This document shows positions 49,779-59,819 of a stretch of DNA of 64,000 nucleotides, piece by piece. The stretch spans positions 1,612,001 to 1,676,000 of the forward strand of contig NZ_CP017481.1 of assembly GCF_002307355.1 (NCBI RefSeq), in the 5' to 3' direction. Position numbers and translations under genes: made by a program. Below the pieces are notes generated by a model that was given only the letters and a program-made list of their open reading frames with translations, was not told the DNA's origin and searched no databases. Each line of letters begins with the position of its first letter. The stretch's first letter is position 1. The DNA comes from Pectobacterium polaris. Lineage in GTDB: Bacteria; Pseudomonadota; Gammaproteobacteria; Enterobacterales; Enterobacteriaceae.

Positions 49779-50570
49779 TTACCCCCGTCCCAAAAAAATA
49801 TGCTCACGATGGTATGCCATCTGCGACAGGTTTGGCGGGTAGGTGTCTGGCACGTGGATTTGTTTGCCTTCGTACTGGGCGAAATTGACGTCGATGATGG
49901 CGCTTTTCAGCTTTTTGATGCGTGGAGAAAGCAGCATTTCCAGCGAATCATTGAAGCTGATGAGTCCCATATCAAAGGCTTTGTCGTGCAGGTTGGACAG
50001 GCAGAGGCCGTTGCTGGGATCGAGGCGATATTCTGCTGCCGTTTTCCACGGTTGAATATGGCTGGCGACCAGTAGCGCGGGTTCTTCCAATCCGGTAACG
50101 CAGCAGCGTTCGCCGTAGTTGCTGAGCACGCGTTTGCGGAACAGCTGCTGACCGATGCGCGTTTTTACCTGTGTAAGGCGCTCGCCGCCGTGATAATCAG
50201 GGATTTCGCTGTCGTTGGCTTGGAACGGAGAGGGGACTGTTGTCGCTTCCACCACTCCTGCTTCGAGCGATACCATCGCTTGTTGGCACTGCTGTTCAAA
50301 TAACTCGGGGTTGCTGTCCATCTCCTGCCATAGCGCGCGGTCAGCGTTGGATGCGCCACGCAAGCCAGTACGACCGGAATCGATAATAAATGGATCGAGG
50401 CTAGCCAGGTTGACTAGCTTCATCGCCAGTGCAGAAGGTGTGCGATTAATTAACTCGGCGTAGCGAATGATGTCGGGGTTACGCGAATGTAGCCTGCCAA
50501 ACGGTAGCTGACTGTACAGGGTGAAGGCGATCAGTAGCTGATCTCGCGTCCAATGGTTGGTGGCAGCCAT
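49779..50570 (-). CDS. HNH endonuclease-family protein
   Basis: A 263-residue protein with a C-terminal HNH_2-type nuclease domain. RCCVTGLEEPALLVASHIQPW holds the first Cys and the SHI-type His, and SNGLCLSNLHDKAFDMGLISF holds the central Asn and final His. The N-terminal half (about 1-100) contains a domain starting HWTRDQLLIAFTLYSQLPFG, seen in a group of restriction-like HNH proteins. It is convergent with the HEAT gene, 11 bp between stops, so it is a separate transcript. A role in defence or DNA damage is possible. Confidence 0.82.
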   Translation of the reverse strand: MAATNHWTRDQLLIAFTLYSQLPFGRLHSRNPDIIRYAELINRTPSALAMKLVNLASLDPFIIDSGRTGLRGASNADRALWQEMDSNPELFEQQCQQAMVSLEAGVVEATTVPSPFQANDSEIPDYHGGERLTQVKTRIGQQLFRKRVLSNYGERCCVTGLEEPALLVASHIQPWKTAAEYRLDPSNGLCLSNLHDKAFDMGLISFNDSLEMLLSPRIKKLKSAIIDVNFAQYEGKQIHVPDTYPPNLSQMAYHREHIFLGRG

Positions 50571-50722
50571 GCGTGTGTCGTCCGTTCGTTAGCGCATTCG
50601 GTTAGTGATAGCGCTAACTATGCCAGGTCAGTTGATAAAATGCATGTGCTTGCCTCCGGCTGGATAATTGGTGCGGGCTGCGCTAACGTTCTGACAGCCT
50701 TCCTATCATGATGCGAGAGACT

Positions 50723-51820
50723 ATGTCCCGTTCTTCCATTCCCTTGTTTCGTCCCCTGTGCGCCTTGGCTCTGCTGGTGCTCGCGGGCTGTGCCAGCAAG
50801 ACTGCGACGACGCCGGAATCGCGGCCTGCGGATGTTCGTGCTCAGCTACTCAAGCTGTTACCAGACAACGTGAAAGATCGTCAGGGCTGGGCGACCGATA
50901 TCGCCACAGCGTTCACCACGCAGGGACTCGATCCCAGTCATGAAAACCTGTGTTCGGTACTGGCCGTCACCGAGCAGGAATCGACGTTTAATGCCGATCC
51001 GCAGGTGCCGAATTTGTCGAAAATCGCCTGGCAGGAGATCGACCGCCGCGCGGAGCAGGTTCATGTTCCGGCATTTCTGGTGCGTACCGCACTGCTCATC
51101 AAATCCCCTAACGGAAAAAGCTACAGCGAGCGGCTTGATAAGGTACGCACAGAAAAAGAGCTTAGCGCGATCTTTGATGATTTTATCGACATGGTGCCGA
51201 TGGGGCAGACGCTGTTCGGTCGGCTGAATCCGGTGCATACCGGCGGGCCGATGCAGGTGAGCATCGCGTTTGCGGAAGCTAACGCGAAGGGCTATCCGTA
51301 TACCGTGGACGGCACGATTCGTCAGGCGGTGTTTAGCCGTCGTGGTGGGATGTACTTTGGCATCAAACACCTGCTGGGCTATCCGGCGAATTATCCGCAG
51401 TCTATATACCGATTCGCGGATTTTAATGCAGGGTGGTATGCCAGCCGAAATGCAGCGTTCCAGCGTGCCGTGAGCCGTCTGACAGGGATCAAGCTGGCGC
51501 TGGACGGTGATTTAATCAACTACGGTTCGGATAAAGCCAGCGCTACGGAACAGGCTGTTCGCGCATTGGGGAAACGGTTGGAGATGAGTGACAGCGCCAT
51601 TCGTCGTGCGTTGGAGAAAGGCAATAGCCTCGATTTTGAAGACACCAACCTGTATGAGCGTGTCTTTGCGCTGGCGGATAAATCGGGTACGAAGGCGCCA
51701 CGCGCCATCCTGCCGGGCATCACGCTGGAAAGTCCGAAAATCACCCGTAAACTCACCACGGCGTGGTTTGCCAATCGGGTCGACGAGCGTCGGCAGCGGT
51801 GTTTGGCAAGGGCTAAATAG
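50723..51820 (+). CDS. DUF1615 lipoprotein
   Basis: A 365-residue predicted outer-membrane or periplasmic lipoprotein. The lipobox LVLAGC is clear at about residues 16-21. The mature domain has LAVTEQESTFNADPQVPNL and GGPMQVSIAFAEANAKGYPY, reminiscent of lysozyme-like folds (the Glu in TEQES). The ATG at 50723 follows GAGAG; ATGs at 50708 and 50711 are alternatives. The function is unknown; a cell-wall enzyme is plausible. Confidence 0.85.
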   Translation: MSRSSIPLFRPLCALALLVLAGCASKTATTPESRPADVRAQLLKLLPDNVKDRQGWATDIATAFTTQGLDPSHENLCSVLAVTEQESTFNADPQVPNLSKIAWQEIDRRAEQVHVPAFLVRTALLIKSPNGKSYSERLDKVRTEKELSAIFDDFIDMVPMGQTLFGRLNPVHTGGPMQVSIAFAEANAKGYPYTVDGTIRQAVFSRRGGMYFGIKHLLGYPANYPQSIYRFADFNAGWYASRNAAFQRAVSRLTGIKLALDGDLINYGSDKASATEQAVRALGKRLEMSDSAIRRALEKGNSLDFEDTNLYERVFALADKSGTKAPRAILPGITLESPKITRKLTTAWFANRVDERRQRCLARAK

Positions 51821-51846
51821 GCAACGCCCTCGACCGAGGGCGTTGC
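51821..51846. terminator. Hairpin between convergent DUF1615 gene and sulP
   Basis: GCAACGCCCTC-GACC-GAGGGCGTTGC, an 11-bp perfect stem between two stops. Confidence 0.6.
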
Positions 51847-51869
51847 TGTCATGTGCGGCGATTAGTGTG

Positions 51870-53339
51870 TCAAACCGGCCACTGGCTGAGTTTGATGCCG
51901 CGTTCTTGCGCATTCTCGCGGAAATCTTCCAGCATCGTGCGGACATCAGGGTCGATGTAGTCGGCATTGTCGTGTTCGACAATCACGACGCTGTTGGCGG
52001 GGATCTTGTTGAGCAAGCCTTGCAGGCGCGGGTTGTGCACAAACGTCAGGTTCTGCTGAAAGCTCAGGACAAAGTGATCGCCGTAGCGTGTGAGCTGCAT
52101 TGCGTTGCGGTGGCTTTTGTAAATGCTGAAGGCCAACTGGGTCACGATGCCAATCCCGATGCCTGCCAGCATCCCAAACACGATGATCCCGACAACGGTC
52201 GCGGCGAAAGGTACGAACTGTTGTAAACCCTGACGCCACAGCAGCAGGAACTGTTGCGGAGAAGCCAGCTTATAGCCGGTATACAGCAACACGGCTGCCA
52301 GACTGGCAAGCGGGATGACGTTGAGCAAGTCGGTCATGAACAGGCCGCACAGGAGCAGCAGCACGCCGTGCAGCAGGATGGAAAATTTGGTCCGCGCGCC
52401 AGCGTTGACGTTCACGGAGCTGCGCACGATCACGGCAGTGATTGGCAATCCGCCCAGAAAACCGCTGAGCATGTTCCCGATACCTTGCGCACGCATCTCT
52501 TTATCCGGCGAAGGCGCAGGGTGCTGCGGGCGAATTTTCTTCAGCGCTTCCTGACTTAACAACGTTTCCAGGCTAGCCACCAGCGCTAAGGTCACCGCGA
52601 CGACATAAACCGCTGGGTTCTTCCACGCCTGCCAGTCAGGACGTGTCATCTCCCCCATCAGTTGTTCCAGACTGCCAAATTCCGGCAGGACAATACGCGG
52701 CAGGTTGTCGACCATCTCGGTAGACAGGCGCTCGCCGTAGACGGTAAAGAGTCCACCAAAGAGCACGGCGACCAGCGGGCCGGGAAGCCAGCTAAAGGCG
52801 CTGATTTTCTGCACGGGCTTGGTGGTCCAGAGCCAAAGAATCGCCAGCCCGACCAGACAGACAGTCAGCGCGCTGGCGGAGAATCCAGGTTCGGAGGCGT
52901 CGAAGAGCGATTTCAGGTCGTCCTCACCGTTCGAGCCGAAGGCGAGCGGGATTTGCTGAATAATCAGCAGGATGCCGATAGCAGACAGCATGCCTTTAAT
53001 CACGGTGCCGGGGATAAGCGTAATAAAACGCCCAGCGCGCAGCAGGCCCATAATGCATTGCAGCACGCCTGCGAGCATGATCGCCAATAGCAATGCCGAA
53101 AACGATCCCAGGCTGGCGATAGAGCCGGAGACGATAGTAACCAGACCAGCGGCAGGGCCGCTGACGGCGTAGCGAGATGGACTGAACAGGGTGACGACGA
53201 TACCGCCGACGACGCCGGTCAGCAGACCGACAAAAGGAGGAAGACCACTGGCCTGCGCGATACCGAGGCTCAGTGGCAGGGCAACAAGGAAGACGACGAG
53301 CCCCGCGGGGATATCATGTCGGAGTGTGCTCAGATTCAT
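51870..53339 (-). CDS. SulP-family anion transporter
   Basis: A 489-residue inner-membrane carrier. The SulP signature lies at the N-terminus (DIPAGLVVFLVALPLSLGIA), with about 12 hydrophobic segments, FLGGLPITAVIVRSSVNVNAG, and a short C-terminal STAS-like end (VVIVEHDNADYIDPDV). The start overlaps the carbonic anhydrase stop by 4 bp, which points to bicarbonate as the likely substrate rather than sulfate. Confidence 0.9.
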   Translation of the reverse strand: MNLSTLRHDIPAGLVVFLVALPLSLGIAQASGLPPFVGLLTGVVGGIVVTLFSPSRYAVSGPAAGLVTIVSGSIASLGSFSALLLAIMLAGVLQCIMGLLRAGRFITLIPGTVIKGMLSAIGILLIIQQIPLAFGSNGEDDLKSLFDASEPGFSASALTVCLVGLAILWLWTTKPVQKISAFSWLPGPLVAVLFGGLFTVYGERLSTEMVDNLPRIVLPEFGSLEQLMGEMTRPDWQAWKNPAVYVVAVTLALVASLETLLSQEALKKIRPQHPAPSPDKEMRAQGIGNMLSGFLGGLPITAVIVRSSVNVNAGARTKFSILLHGVLLLLCGLFMTDLLNVIPLASLAAVLLYTGYKLASPQQFLLLWRQGLQQFVPFAATVVGIIVFGMLAGIGIGIVTQLAFSIYKSHRNAMQLTRYGDHFVLSFQQNLTFVHNPRLQGLLNKIPANSVVIVEHDNADYIDPDVRTMLEDFRENAQERGIKLSQWPV

Positions 53340-53971
53340 GGGGATGCCTCCTGTTTCTGGGCGTGACGGTGGATGAGTTCTTTCAGGTGACCGCTATGCA
53401 GGTCGTAGACACAGCCGAAAACATCAAGCTCGACGCCATTTCGCCAGGCTTTTTGCACCGGTTCACAGGCGATCAGGTGGGCGAACTGTGCCAGCACGTT
53501 GGCTTCCACCAGTTGATTCTGTCGCGTGCTTTCATCGGCATCGCTATCTTGCGAGGCGGCAATATGCGGCGAAAGCGCCTGACGAAGATCCGTGATGCGG
53601 CGGGAAAGGGCGGAATCTTCCTGAGCGAGTCCCATTTCGGGCAGGTTCACCGCCGCCTGAACACCGCCACAGCCATAGTGGCCGCAGAGTACGATGCGGG
53701 AAACATGCAGGTATTCGAGGGCATATTGCAGCACGCTCATGAAATTATCGTCGTCTGCCACCACCATATTCGCGATGTTGCGGTGAACAAAAAGCTCGCC
53801 GGGAGCGGAACCCGTCAGCACTTCGGCAGGGACACGACTGTCTGAACAGCCGATCCAGAGTGAGTGGGGCGTCTGGCCCTGCGTGTGCTTTCTGAAATAG
53901 TGGGGATGGCGTTGGCGACGCAACGTAGCCCAACTGCGGTTTTTGGCTAATAGGGGTTTTAATGTCGTCAA
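53336..53971 (-). CDS. Beta-carbonic anhydrase
   Basis: Zinc enzyme interconverting CO2 and bicarbonate (about 211 residues). Zinc ligands and dyad are in GCSDSRVP (Cys, Asp-Arg) and CGHYGCGGV (His, Cys). The TTG at 53971 (TTLKPLLAKNRSW) with GAGAG upstream best matches the family start. Longer frames from GTG 53980 or ATG 54037 add an unlikely N-terminus. It is translationally coupled to the SulP carrier, forming a bicarbonate uptake/supply pair. Confidence 0.9.
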   Translation of the reverse strand: MTTLKPLLAKNRSWATLRRQRHPHYFRKHTQGQTPHSLWIGCSDSRVPAEVLTGSAPGELFVHRNIANMVVADDDNFMSVLQYALEYLHVSRIVLCGHYGCGGVQAAVNLPEMGLAQEDSALSRRITDLRQALSPHIAASQDSDADESTRQNQLVEANVLAQFAHLIACEPVQKAWRNGVELDVFGCVYDLHSGHLKELIHRHAQKQEASP

Positions 53972-54463
53972 ATTAAACACTCTCTTTAGAAAACACAGGG
54001 GTATTTCCCGCCCAGTTGGGAAGGGAAACGGGATCATTAATTATTAGCCTTCACTTAATTAAGTTAGGCATAATTAAATTTAGTTCTGGTGTTTTCTAAA
54101 TCGTGATGCTTATTGAGACTTTTCTTATATTTTCATTTGTTATTTATATAAATAAGCTATTTTTAATTCCTTTTAAAACAATAATTTATGATTGATATCC
54201 TTATGATAAGAAAAAGCTATTTTACTTAACCTTCTTTGAGGTTAGGTATTTAATGTTGCATTGATATTGCAATTTATATCCTTGTCGTCAGGCCTGTTTG
54301 TATAAAGTAATGCATTACCGATATCCAGTTTAATTAGTTAATTAAAGTGACGAGGGTACCAATTATAATTACGTTTGGAAATATAAAATATATTTTATCC
54401 AAATTAACCCAATATAAAGTGTGGAAATAAATAGAGGGAGCGATGAGGATAATACGGAATATA
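53972..54463. other. AT-rich intergenic region
   Basis: Very AT-rich, carrying the promoter side of the carbonic anhydrase operon. A 78-codon open frame at 54334-54570 is not convincing because it runs into the ERIC repeat and has no ribosome site. No other structure seen. Confidence 0.5.
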
Positions 54464-54590
<127 letters not shown>

Positions 54591-54662
54591 GTCTAAATAA
54601 TGAGATGGAGCCGGGCTATCGCCCGGCTAAGAGAGCAGAAAGCGTTACTGCCGGTCTATGCT

Positions 54663-56612
54663 TTACCTTGCTAACAGCGCTTGCCGCAAAGTCTGCTGCG
54701 GTGCGTTGTCCTCAACCTTGAAGCGGCTGACCAGCGATTCCATTTCAATCGCCTGTTCATCCAGTAACTGGCTGGCAACGGAAGCCTGAGAAACCAGCGT
54801 CGCATTCTGCTGCGTGACCATTTCTAACTGGCTGAGCGCTTCGTTAATTTGTGCGATGCCCAGCGATTGCTCATCGGCGGCGACCGCGATTTCATTTACC
54901 AAATCGCGCACTTTACGAGTGCCAGTGACGATATCGTTAATTCCCCGGTTCGATTGGTTCACCAGCTTCGTCCCTTCGCTGACGCTGGCAATGCTGTCGG
55001 CGATGAGCGCGCGGATTTTGCCCGCTTCGTCTGCACTGCGCTGCGACAGCTGACGCACTTCTGCTGCGACGACAGAGAACCCGCGGCCATGCTGTCCTGC
55101 TCGTGCGGCTTCAACTGCCGCGTTCAGCGCCAGCAGGTTGGTCTGAAAGGCAATGGCATCAATGGCGGACACTACGGCGTTCACGCGCTGGCTGGCGTCC
55201 TGAATTCTTTCCATCGCACCGCTGGCCGATTCGGTAATGGTGCCGACACGGTGAGCCTGATCGTCTACCTCTGTCGTCAACTGGCGTGCCTGTCCGGCAA
55301 AGTCAGCGGTTTGTTTTACCGTAACGGTAATCTCCTCCATGCTGCTGGCGGTTTGCACCAGCGAAGCGGATTGCTCTTCGGTACGCTGCGCCAGATCCTG
55401 ATTGCCGTTGGCGATCTCGCTGCTGGCTTGTCCGATCGTCTGCGAGCTGCGCTTAATACTCACCACCATATCGGCGATATTTTCCAGTGAGGCGTTATAC
55501 GCCTGATTCAGTTGCGACAGTTCGTCGGTTCCCGGCACGCGCAGGCGACGGGTAAGATCCCCGCCCATCTCGCGAATGGTCGTCAGTGTTTGTTGAAGCT
55601 GTTCGTTGATGCTGCGCATGACCATGGAAGCAAGGCCGAGCGCCATGAGCAGAGAAACCAGCGCACCGGCCAGATAGCTAATCCATGACTGGCGTGCCTT
55701 GGCGGCTAAGGTATTCACCTGTGCCGTCAGGTCGTTGGTGGCGAGCTGTTCAACCTTTTTCAACTCATCGATTTTTGCCGTTTGTTGGTTAAACCACTGG
55801 GTAGCATCGATATCAAAATTGCCGCCAGGAGAGGTAATGGCCTTATTACGCATCTGAAGTGCGCTCTGTGCAGAAGGATTGCTGAGGGCCTGTTCAAAAG
55901 CCCTGCGCAGCTCGGGATTGGCGAACATGTTATAGGCCGTGGTGTAGGCATCTCCCCGGCCAACCATCTGGTTCAGACGTTCGAACATACCAGTAGCAAA
56001 GCTGTTGGCAGAGAACGCGTTGGAGAGCACGGCGCGTTCAAGCCCAGCCTGCTCTTTGACGTTCAGCAGGTTGTAATAGGCCGCCAGCCGCTGGGCGATA
56101 CCGCCATCGCTGACCAGATGGGCCATATCCCCGACGATATTCAGCAGATTGCTGACCGAGTCGGAATAGTAGCCAATGGCTTGGGCGACGGGTATCGATA
56201 TGCTATCGACACTGCGGCGATGTTCCCCAAGCTGTTGTGTTTTCTGCGTGATGCGACCGAGTTCTTCGCTGACGGCATCCCCAAGTTCGGCGCGACTCAG
56301 GTTTGCGGCGGTTTGCTCAAGCACCTGCTGTGCCCGATCGGTGGCTTGCCGCTGCGTGGTGAGCTCTGGGCCAAAATTTTTCCCCTGACTGCCAAAATAG
56401 CCCGCGCTCAAGCCGCGCTCACGCTGTAACTGGTGAGCGTACTCGCCTGCATCGCGCGCCAGCGTGATGAGTTTCTCCATACGGATCATTTCATTTTCTG
56501 TATTGCGGCGTTCCATCACGCCGGAAAAACTGAACCAGAGGAGTGCGAGGATAGGCGGGAGAAGGGCAAGAATGAACTTACTACGGATCGAGATGTGATG
56601 AAGGGATTTCAT
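54663..56612 (-). CDS. Methyl-accepting chemotaxis protein with NIT sensor domain
   Basis: A 649-residue chemoreceptor. After an N-terminal TM (about 12-32) the periplasmic region has YAHQLQRERGLSAGYFGSQG, the hallmark of the nitrate/nitrite-sensing NIT domain (about 50-300). A second TM near 312-335, HAMP, and a signalling domain with AIAFQTNLLALNAAVEAARAG follow. No NWETF at the C-terminus. Nitrate or nitrite as ligand is inferred from the domain name only. Confidence 0.92.
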   Translation of the reverse strand: MKSLHHISIRSKFILALLPPILALLWFSFSGVMERRNTENEMIRMEKLITLARDAGEYAHQLQRERGLSAGYFGSQGKNFGPELTTQRQATDRAQQVLEQTAANLSRAELGDAVSEELGRITQKTQQLGEHRRSVDSISIPVAQAIGYYSDSVSNLLNIVGDMAHLVSDGGIAQRLAAYYNLLNVKEQAGLERAVLSNAFSANSFATGMFERLNQMVGRGDAYTTAYNMFANPELRRAFEQALSNPSAQSALQMRNKAITSPGGNFDIDATQWFNQQTAKIDELKKVEQLATNDLTAQVNTLAAKARQSWISYLAGALVSLLMALGLASMVMRSINEQLQQTLTTIREMGGDLTRRLRVPGTDELSQLNQAYNASLENIADMVVSIKRSSQTIGQASSEIANGNQDLAQRTEEQSASLVQTASSMEEITVTVKQTADFAGQARQLTTEVDDQAHRVGTITESASGAMERIQDASQRVNAVVSAIDAIAFQTNLLALNAAVEAARAGQHGRGFSVVAAEVRQLSQRSADEAGKIRALIADSIASVSEGTKLVNQSNRGINDIVTGTRKVRDLVNEIAVAADEQSLGIAQINEALSQLEMVTQQNATLVSQASVASQLLDEQAIEMESLVSRFKVEDNAPQQTLRQALLAR

Positions 56613-56900
56613 AGGTGTGCTCCATAGCCTGCAAGTAGTCCGTTCCTGACATGTGCAGTTTGCAAAAGTAGACAGGGGTTTATTTTAGTTTCGGCCTAAT
56701 AAGGGAATGGTTTAGCGTTGATCCCCTCATTCCCTTAAAAAAGCTATGTCTATTTTTATTACCACTACGTGGTATGAAATATAATCCTTATTATTTAATT
56801 GATTATGTTATTTTTTCTCTTTTTTTTACAATGATATTGTTAACTTGTAATACATCCAAAGTGGTATGTATTTTTGCCACTGTATCGGTATTTTTACAGT
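56613..56900. other. AT-rich intergenic region
   Basis: The upstream region of the chemoreceptor gene and downstream region of the small membrane protein. No ORF or clear operator seen. Confidence 0.4.
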
Positions 56901-56993
56901 CTAAATTACGGTAAGCAGCATCGTGACGTTAATCAGTGAAATCAGGGTAAGAAAGAAGACAACGATCCTGAATGCATGGCGAGAAGGTTTCAT
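56901..56993 (-). CDS. 30-residue membrane protein downstream of mgtA (MgtR-like)
   Basis: ATG at 56993 preceded by AGGAG at good spacing. The peptide starts MKPSRHAFRIVVFFLT and continues with a hydrophobic helix to its end (LISLINVTMLLTVI). Length, basic N-terminus and single helix match Salmonella MgtR, a 30-residue regulator that promotes turnover of the MgtC virulence factor and of Mg2+ transport proteins. It lies 57 bp after mgtA on the same strand. Direct sequence identity to MgtR is low, so the name is not assigned. Confidence 0.6.
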   Translation of the reverse strand: MKPSRHAFRIVVFFLTLISLINVTMLLTVI

Positions 56994-57050
56994 AGAGGCT
57001 CCTGATTTGGCGGGCAACAGCGCACCCGCCGTGAAGGGATAAAGAAGGGA

Positions 57051-59762
57051 TCAGAACCATTGGCCGAAGCGGCGAATATAGGCGCGTTTGACCAGTTGAG
57101 CGACGGTGCAGTAGCCAATCAGCGTGGCGGCCAGCCACGGGAAATATTCCCACGGCAGCGGCTGCAAACCGACCAGCGGCCCCAGCGGGGAGAACGGCAG
57201 ATAGATACCCAGCGCCATCACCAGACCGGTCATCAGCATCACCGGCAGTGCCGCTGTACTCTGAATGAACGGGATCTTCTGGGTACGCAGCATGTGCACT
57301 ACCAGCGTTTGTGACAGCAACCCCTCAACGAACCAGCCTGACTGAAACAGGGCCTGATGCTCTACGCTGTTGGCGGCAAACACAAACCACATCAGTGCGT
57401 AGGTGGTGATGTCAAAAATCGATGACGTCGGCCCGATACACAGCATGAAGCGACCGATATTTTTGGCATCCCATTTACGCGGTTTACGCAGGAACTCCTT
57501 ATCCATTTTGTCCCACGGCAACGACAGCTGAGAGATGTCGTACATCAGGTTCTGAATCAGCAGGTGGATCGCCAGCATCGGCAGGAACGGAATAAAGGCG
57601 CTGGCGACCAGCACGGAAAACACGTTACCGAAGTTGGAACTGGCGGTCATGTTCAGGTATTTGATGATATTACCGAACGTCTCGCGCCCTTTGATGATCC
57701 CTTCTTCCAGCACCATCAGGTTCTTTTCCAGCAGAATGATATCGGCTGATTCTTTGGCAATATCTGTACCCGTATCGACAGAAATCCCGATATCGGCATC
57801 GCGCAGGGCGGGGGCATCGTTGATACCGTCGCCCAAAAAACCGACCGTATGACTATTGCCTTGCAGCGCTTTCAGCACGCGGGATTTTTGTAGCGGCGTC
57901 AGTCGGGCAAAAATGGTGCGCTGTTCTACCAGAACGCCGAGTTGTTCATCGCTGAGCGCATCGATAGCGTTGCCTTCCAGCACCTCGCCCGGTTCCAGCC
58001 CGACATCGCGGCAGATCTTGCTGGTAATAATCGCGTTATCGCCCGTCAGGACTTTAACCGTCACGCCATTTTCATGCAGGGCGCGAATGGCAGCAGAAGC
58101 ACTTTCCTTTGGTGGATCGAGGAACGTCAGCAGACCGCAAATTGTCAGGTCACGTTCATCCGCGGCGCTCAGCGGCAGCGTGCTGCCCACCGGACTCAGT
58201 TCACGGGTGCCGATCATCAGCACGCGGAACCCTTGCTGGTTGTAGCTTTCCGCCAGCGCTTTTAGCGTGCTGCGGCGCTCGTCGCCCAGTTCATACCGCT
58301 GCCCGTTTTCACTCACGTGCGTGGCGACCGCCAGCATTTCTTCTACCGCGCCTTTGCAAATCAGGCGTTGCTGGTTGTGTTCATCGGCAACGATGATGGA
58401 TAGACGACGGCGAATAAAATCAAACGGCAGCTCATCGATTTTGCGATAGCGACCCAGTGCGGCGATGGCAGGATTATGACGACCAAAATGCATGATGGCC
58501 TGATCCATCAGGTTTTTCATGCCGCTCTGGTGCGCGCTGTTGAGCCAGGCGAGCTGGAGTACGTTCGCATCGACCTGACCCTGCGTATTCAGGTGATGTT
58601 CAAGGATGATGCGATCCTGCGTTAGCGTGCCAGTTTTGTCGGTGCACAGGACGTCCATCGCTCCAAAGTTCTGAATCGCGTTCAGGCGTTTGACCACCAC
58701 TTTACGCCGCGCCATGGCAATCGCGCCTTTTGCCAGATTGGAAGAGACAATCATCGGCAGCATTTCCGGCGTCAGGCCGACGGCGACCGCCAGTGCAAAC
58801 AGGCTAGCCTCCATCCAGTCGCCTTTGGTGAAGCCGTTAATCAGCAGTACGACAGGCACCATTACAATCATAAAGCGGATCAGCAGCCAGCTTACGCTGT
58901 TCACGCCGCGATCGAAGGCGGTTTGGGAACGGGTGCCGACAATCGATTTTGCCAGCGCTCCAAAGTAGGTGTGGCTACCCGTCGCCACGACGATGGCCGT
59001 TGCCGTGCCGCTGGAAATGTTGGTTCCCATCAGGCAAATGTTGGAGAGTGCCAGTAGATCGCTTTCGCCGCCGCAGCTTGCGGGCTGACAGCCTTTGGCG
59101 CTGATATCGCTGAATACGTCATATTTTTCGATCGGCAGCGACTCACCGGTCAGGACGGCTTGACTGACGAACAGATCGCGAGATTCCACCAGTCGAACAT
59201 CCGCTGGCACCATATCGCCAGCGGAGAGCGTCAGAATATCGCCGGGAACCAACTGCTGAAGCGGAATTTCCTGCATGACGGCGGTGGCGCTGGTGTGAGG
59301 GCGGCGCAGCACGGTGGCCGTTGTCCGCACCATCGATTTCAGTGCTTCGGCGGCTTTATTGGTCCGAAACTCCTGCCAGAAGCGCAGCAGGCCGCTCAGG
59401 CTCACCATCACCAGAATGATGAGCACGCCAGTGAGCGATGTCTCTTCGTTATGGCGCAGCGGTAGCCAGTAGTCGGTGAAAAAACTGATAGCGGCCAGCG
59501 CCATCAGTACGTAAATAAACGGGTTATTAAACGCGGCGGCCAATTGCACCAGCGCGTGCGGCGCTTTCTCATGGGCGACGCGGTTTTCGCCATAGGTTTG
59601 CTGGCGCTCAATGACGTCATCATGGCTTAAGCCGTGCAGATGGGTATTCAGGTTAGCCAGTGTTTGATCGAGGCTGTTTTGTGCCTCGCGGGCAATCGCA
59701 AAGGTGGCCGTGGGTGTCTTACGGGCGCGGCGATACCCCGTTTGCGTGATCATATCGGTCAT
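57051..59762 (-). CDS. mgtA: Mg2+-importing P-type ATPase
   Basis: P3B-type magnesium importer (903 residues). Motifs are TGES (actuator loop, in VLTGESLPIEKY), phosphorylated Asp in DKTGTLTQDR, KVLTGDNAIITSKIC, and GDGINDAPALRDADIGI. About ten membrane helices are present. The start follows AAGAGAG. A 145-base leader with a proline-containing mini-ORF and a C/U-rich tract lies between the start and the upstream control region, matching enterobacterial mgtA attenuation. Confidence 0.96.
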   Translation of the reverse strand: MTDMITQTGYRRARKTPTATFAIAREAQNSLDQTLANLNTHLHGLSHDDVIERQQTYGENRVAHEKAPHALVQLAAAFNNPFIYVLMALAAISFFTDYWLPLRHNEETSLTGVLIILVMVSLSGLLRFWQEFRTNKAAEALKSMVRTTATVLRRPHTSATAVMQEIPLQQLVPGDILTLSAGDMVPADVRLVESRDLFVSQAVLTGESLPIEKYDVFSDISAKGCQPASCGGESDLLALSNICLMGTNISSGTATAIVVATGSHTYFGALAKSIVGTRSQTAFDRGVNSVSWLLIRFMIVMVPVVLLINGFTKGDWMEASLFALAVAVGLTPEMLPMIVSSNLAKGAIAMARRKVVVKRLNAIQNFGAMDVLCTDKTGTLTQDRIILEHHLNTQGQVDANVLQLAWLNSAHQSGMKNLMDQAIMHFGRHNPAIAALGRYRKIDELPFDFIRRRLSIIVADEHNQQRLICKGAVEEMLAVATHVSENGQRYELGDERRSTLKALAESYNQQGFRVLMIGTRELSPVGSTLPLSAADERDLTICGLLTFLDPPKESASAAIRALHENGVTVKVLTGDNAIITSKICRDVGLEPGEVLEGNAIDALSDEQLGVLVEQRTIFARLTPLQKSRVLKALQGNSHTVGFLGDGINDAPALRDADIGISVDTGTDIAKESADIILLEKNLMVLEEGIIKGRETFGNIIKYLNMTASSNFGNVFSVLVASAFIPFLPMLAIHLLIQNLMYDISQLSLPWDKMDKEFLRKPRKWDAKNIGRFMLCIGPTSSIFDITTYALMWFVFAANSVEHQALFQSGWFVEGLLSQTLVVHMLRTQKIPFIQSTAALPVMLMTGLVMALGIYLPFSPLGPLVGLQPLPWEYFPWLAATLIGYCTVAQLVKRAYIRRFGQWF

Positions 59763-59819
59763 GATGCTGCTCTCTTAATGTTGCCTGTCCGCCGCGCACG
59801 GGCGCGCATCCCGGATAAA

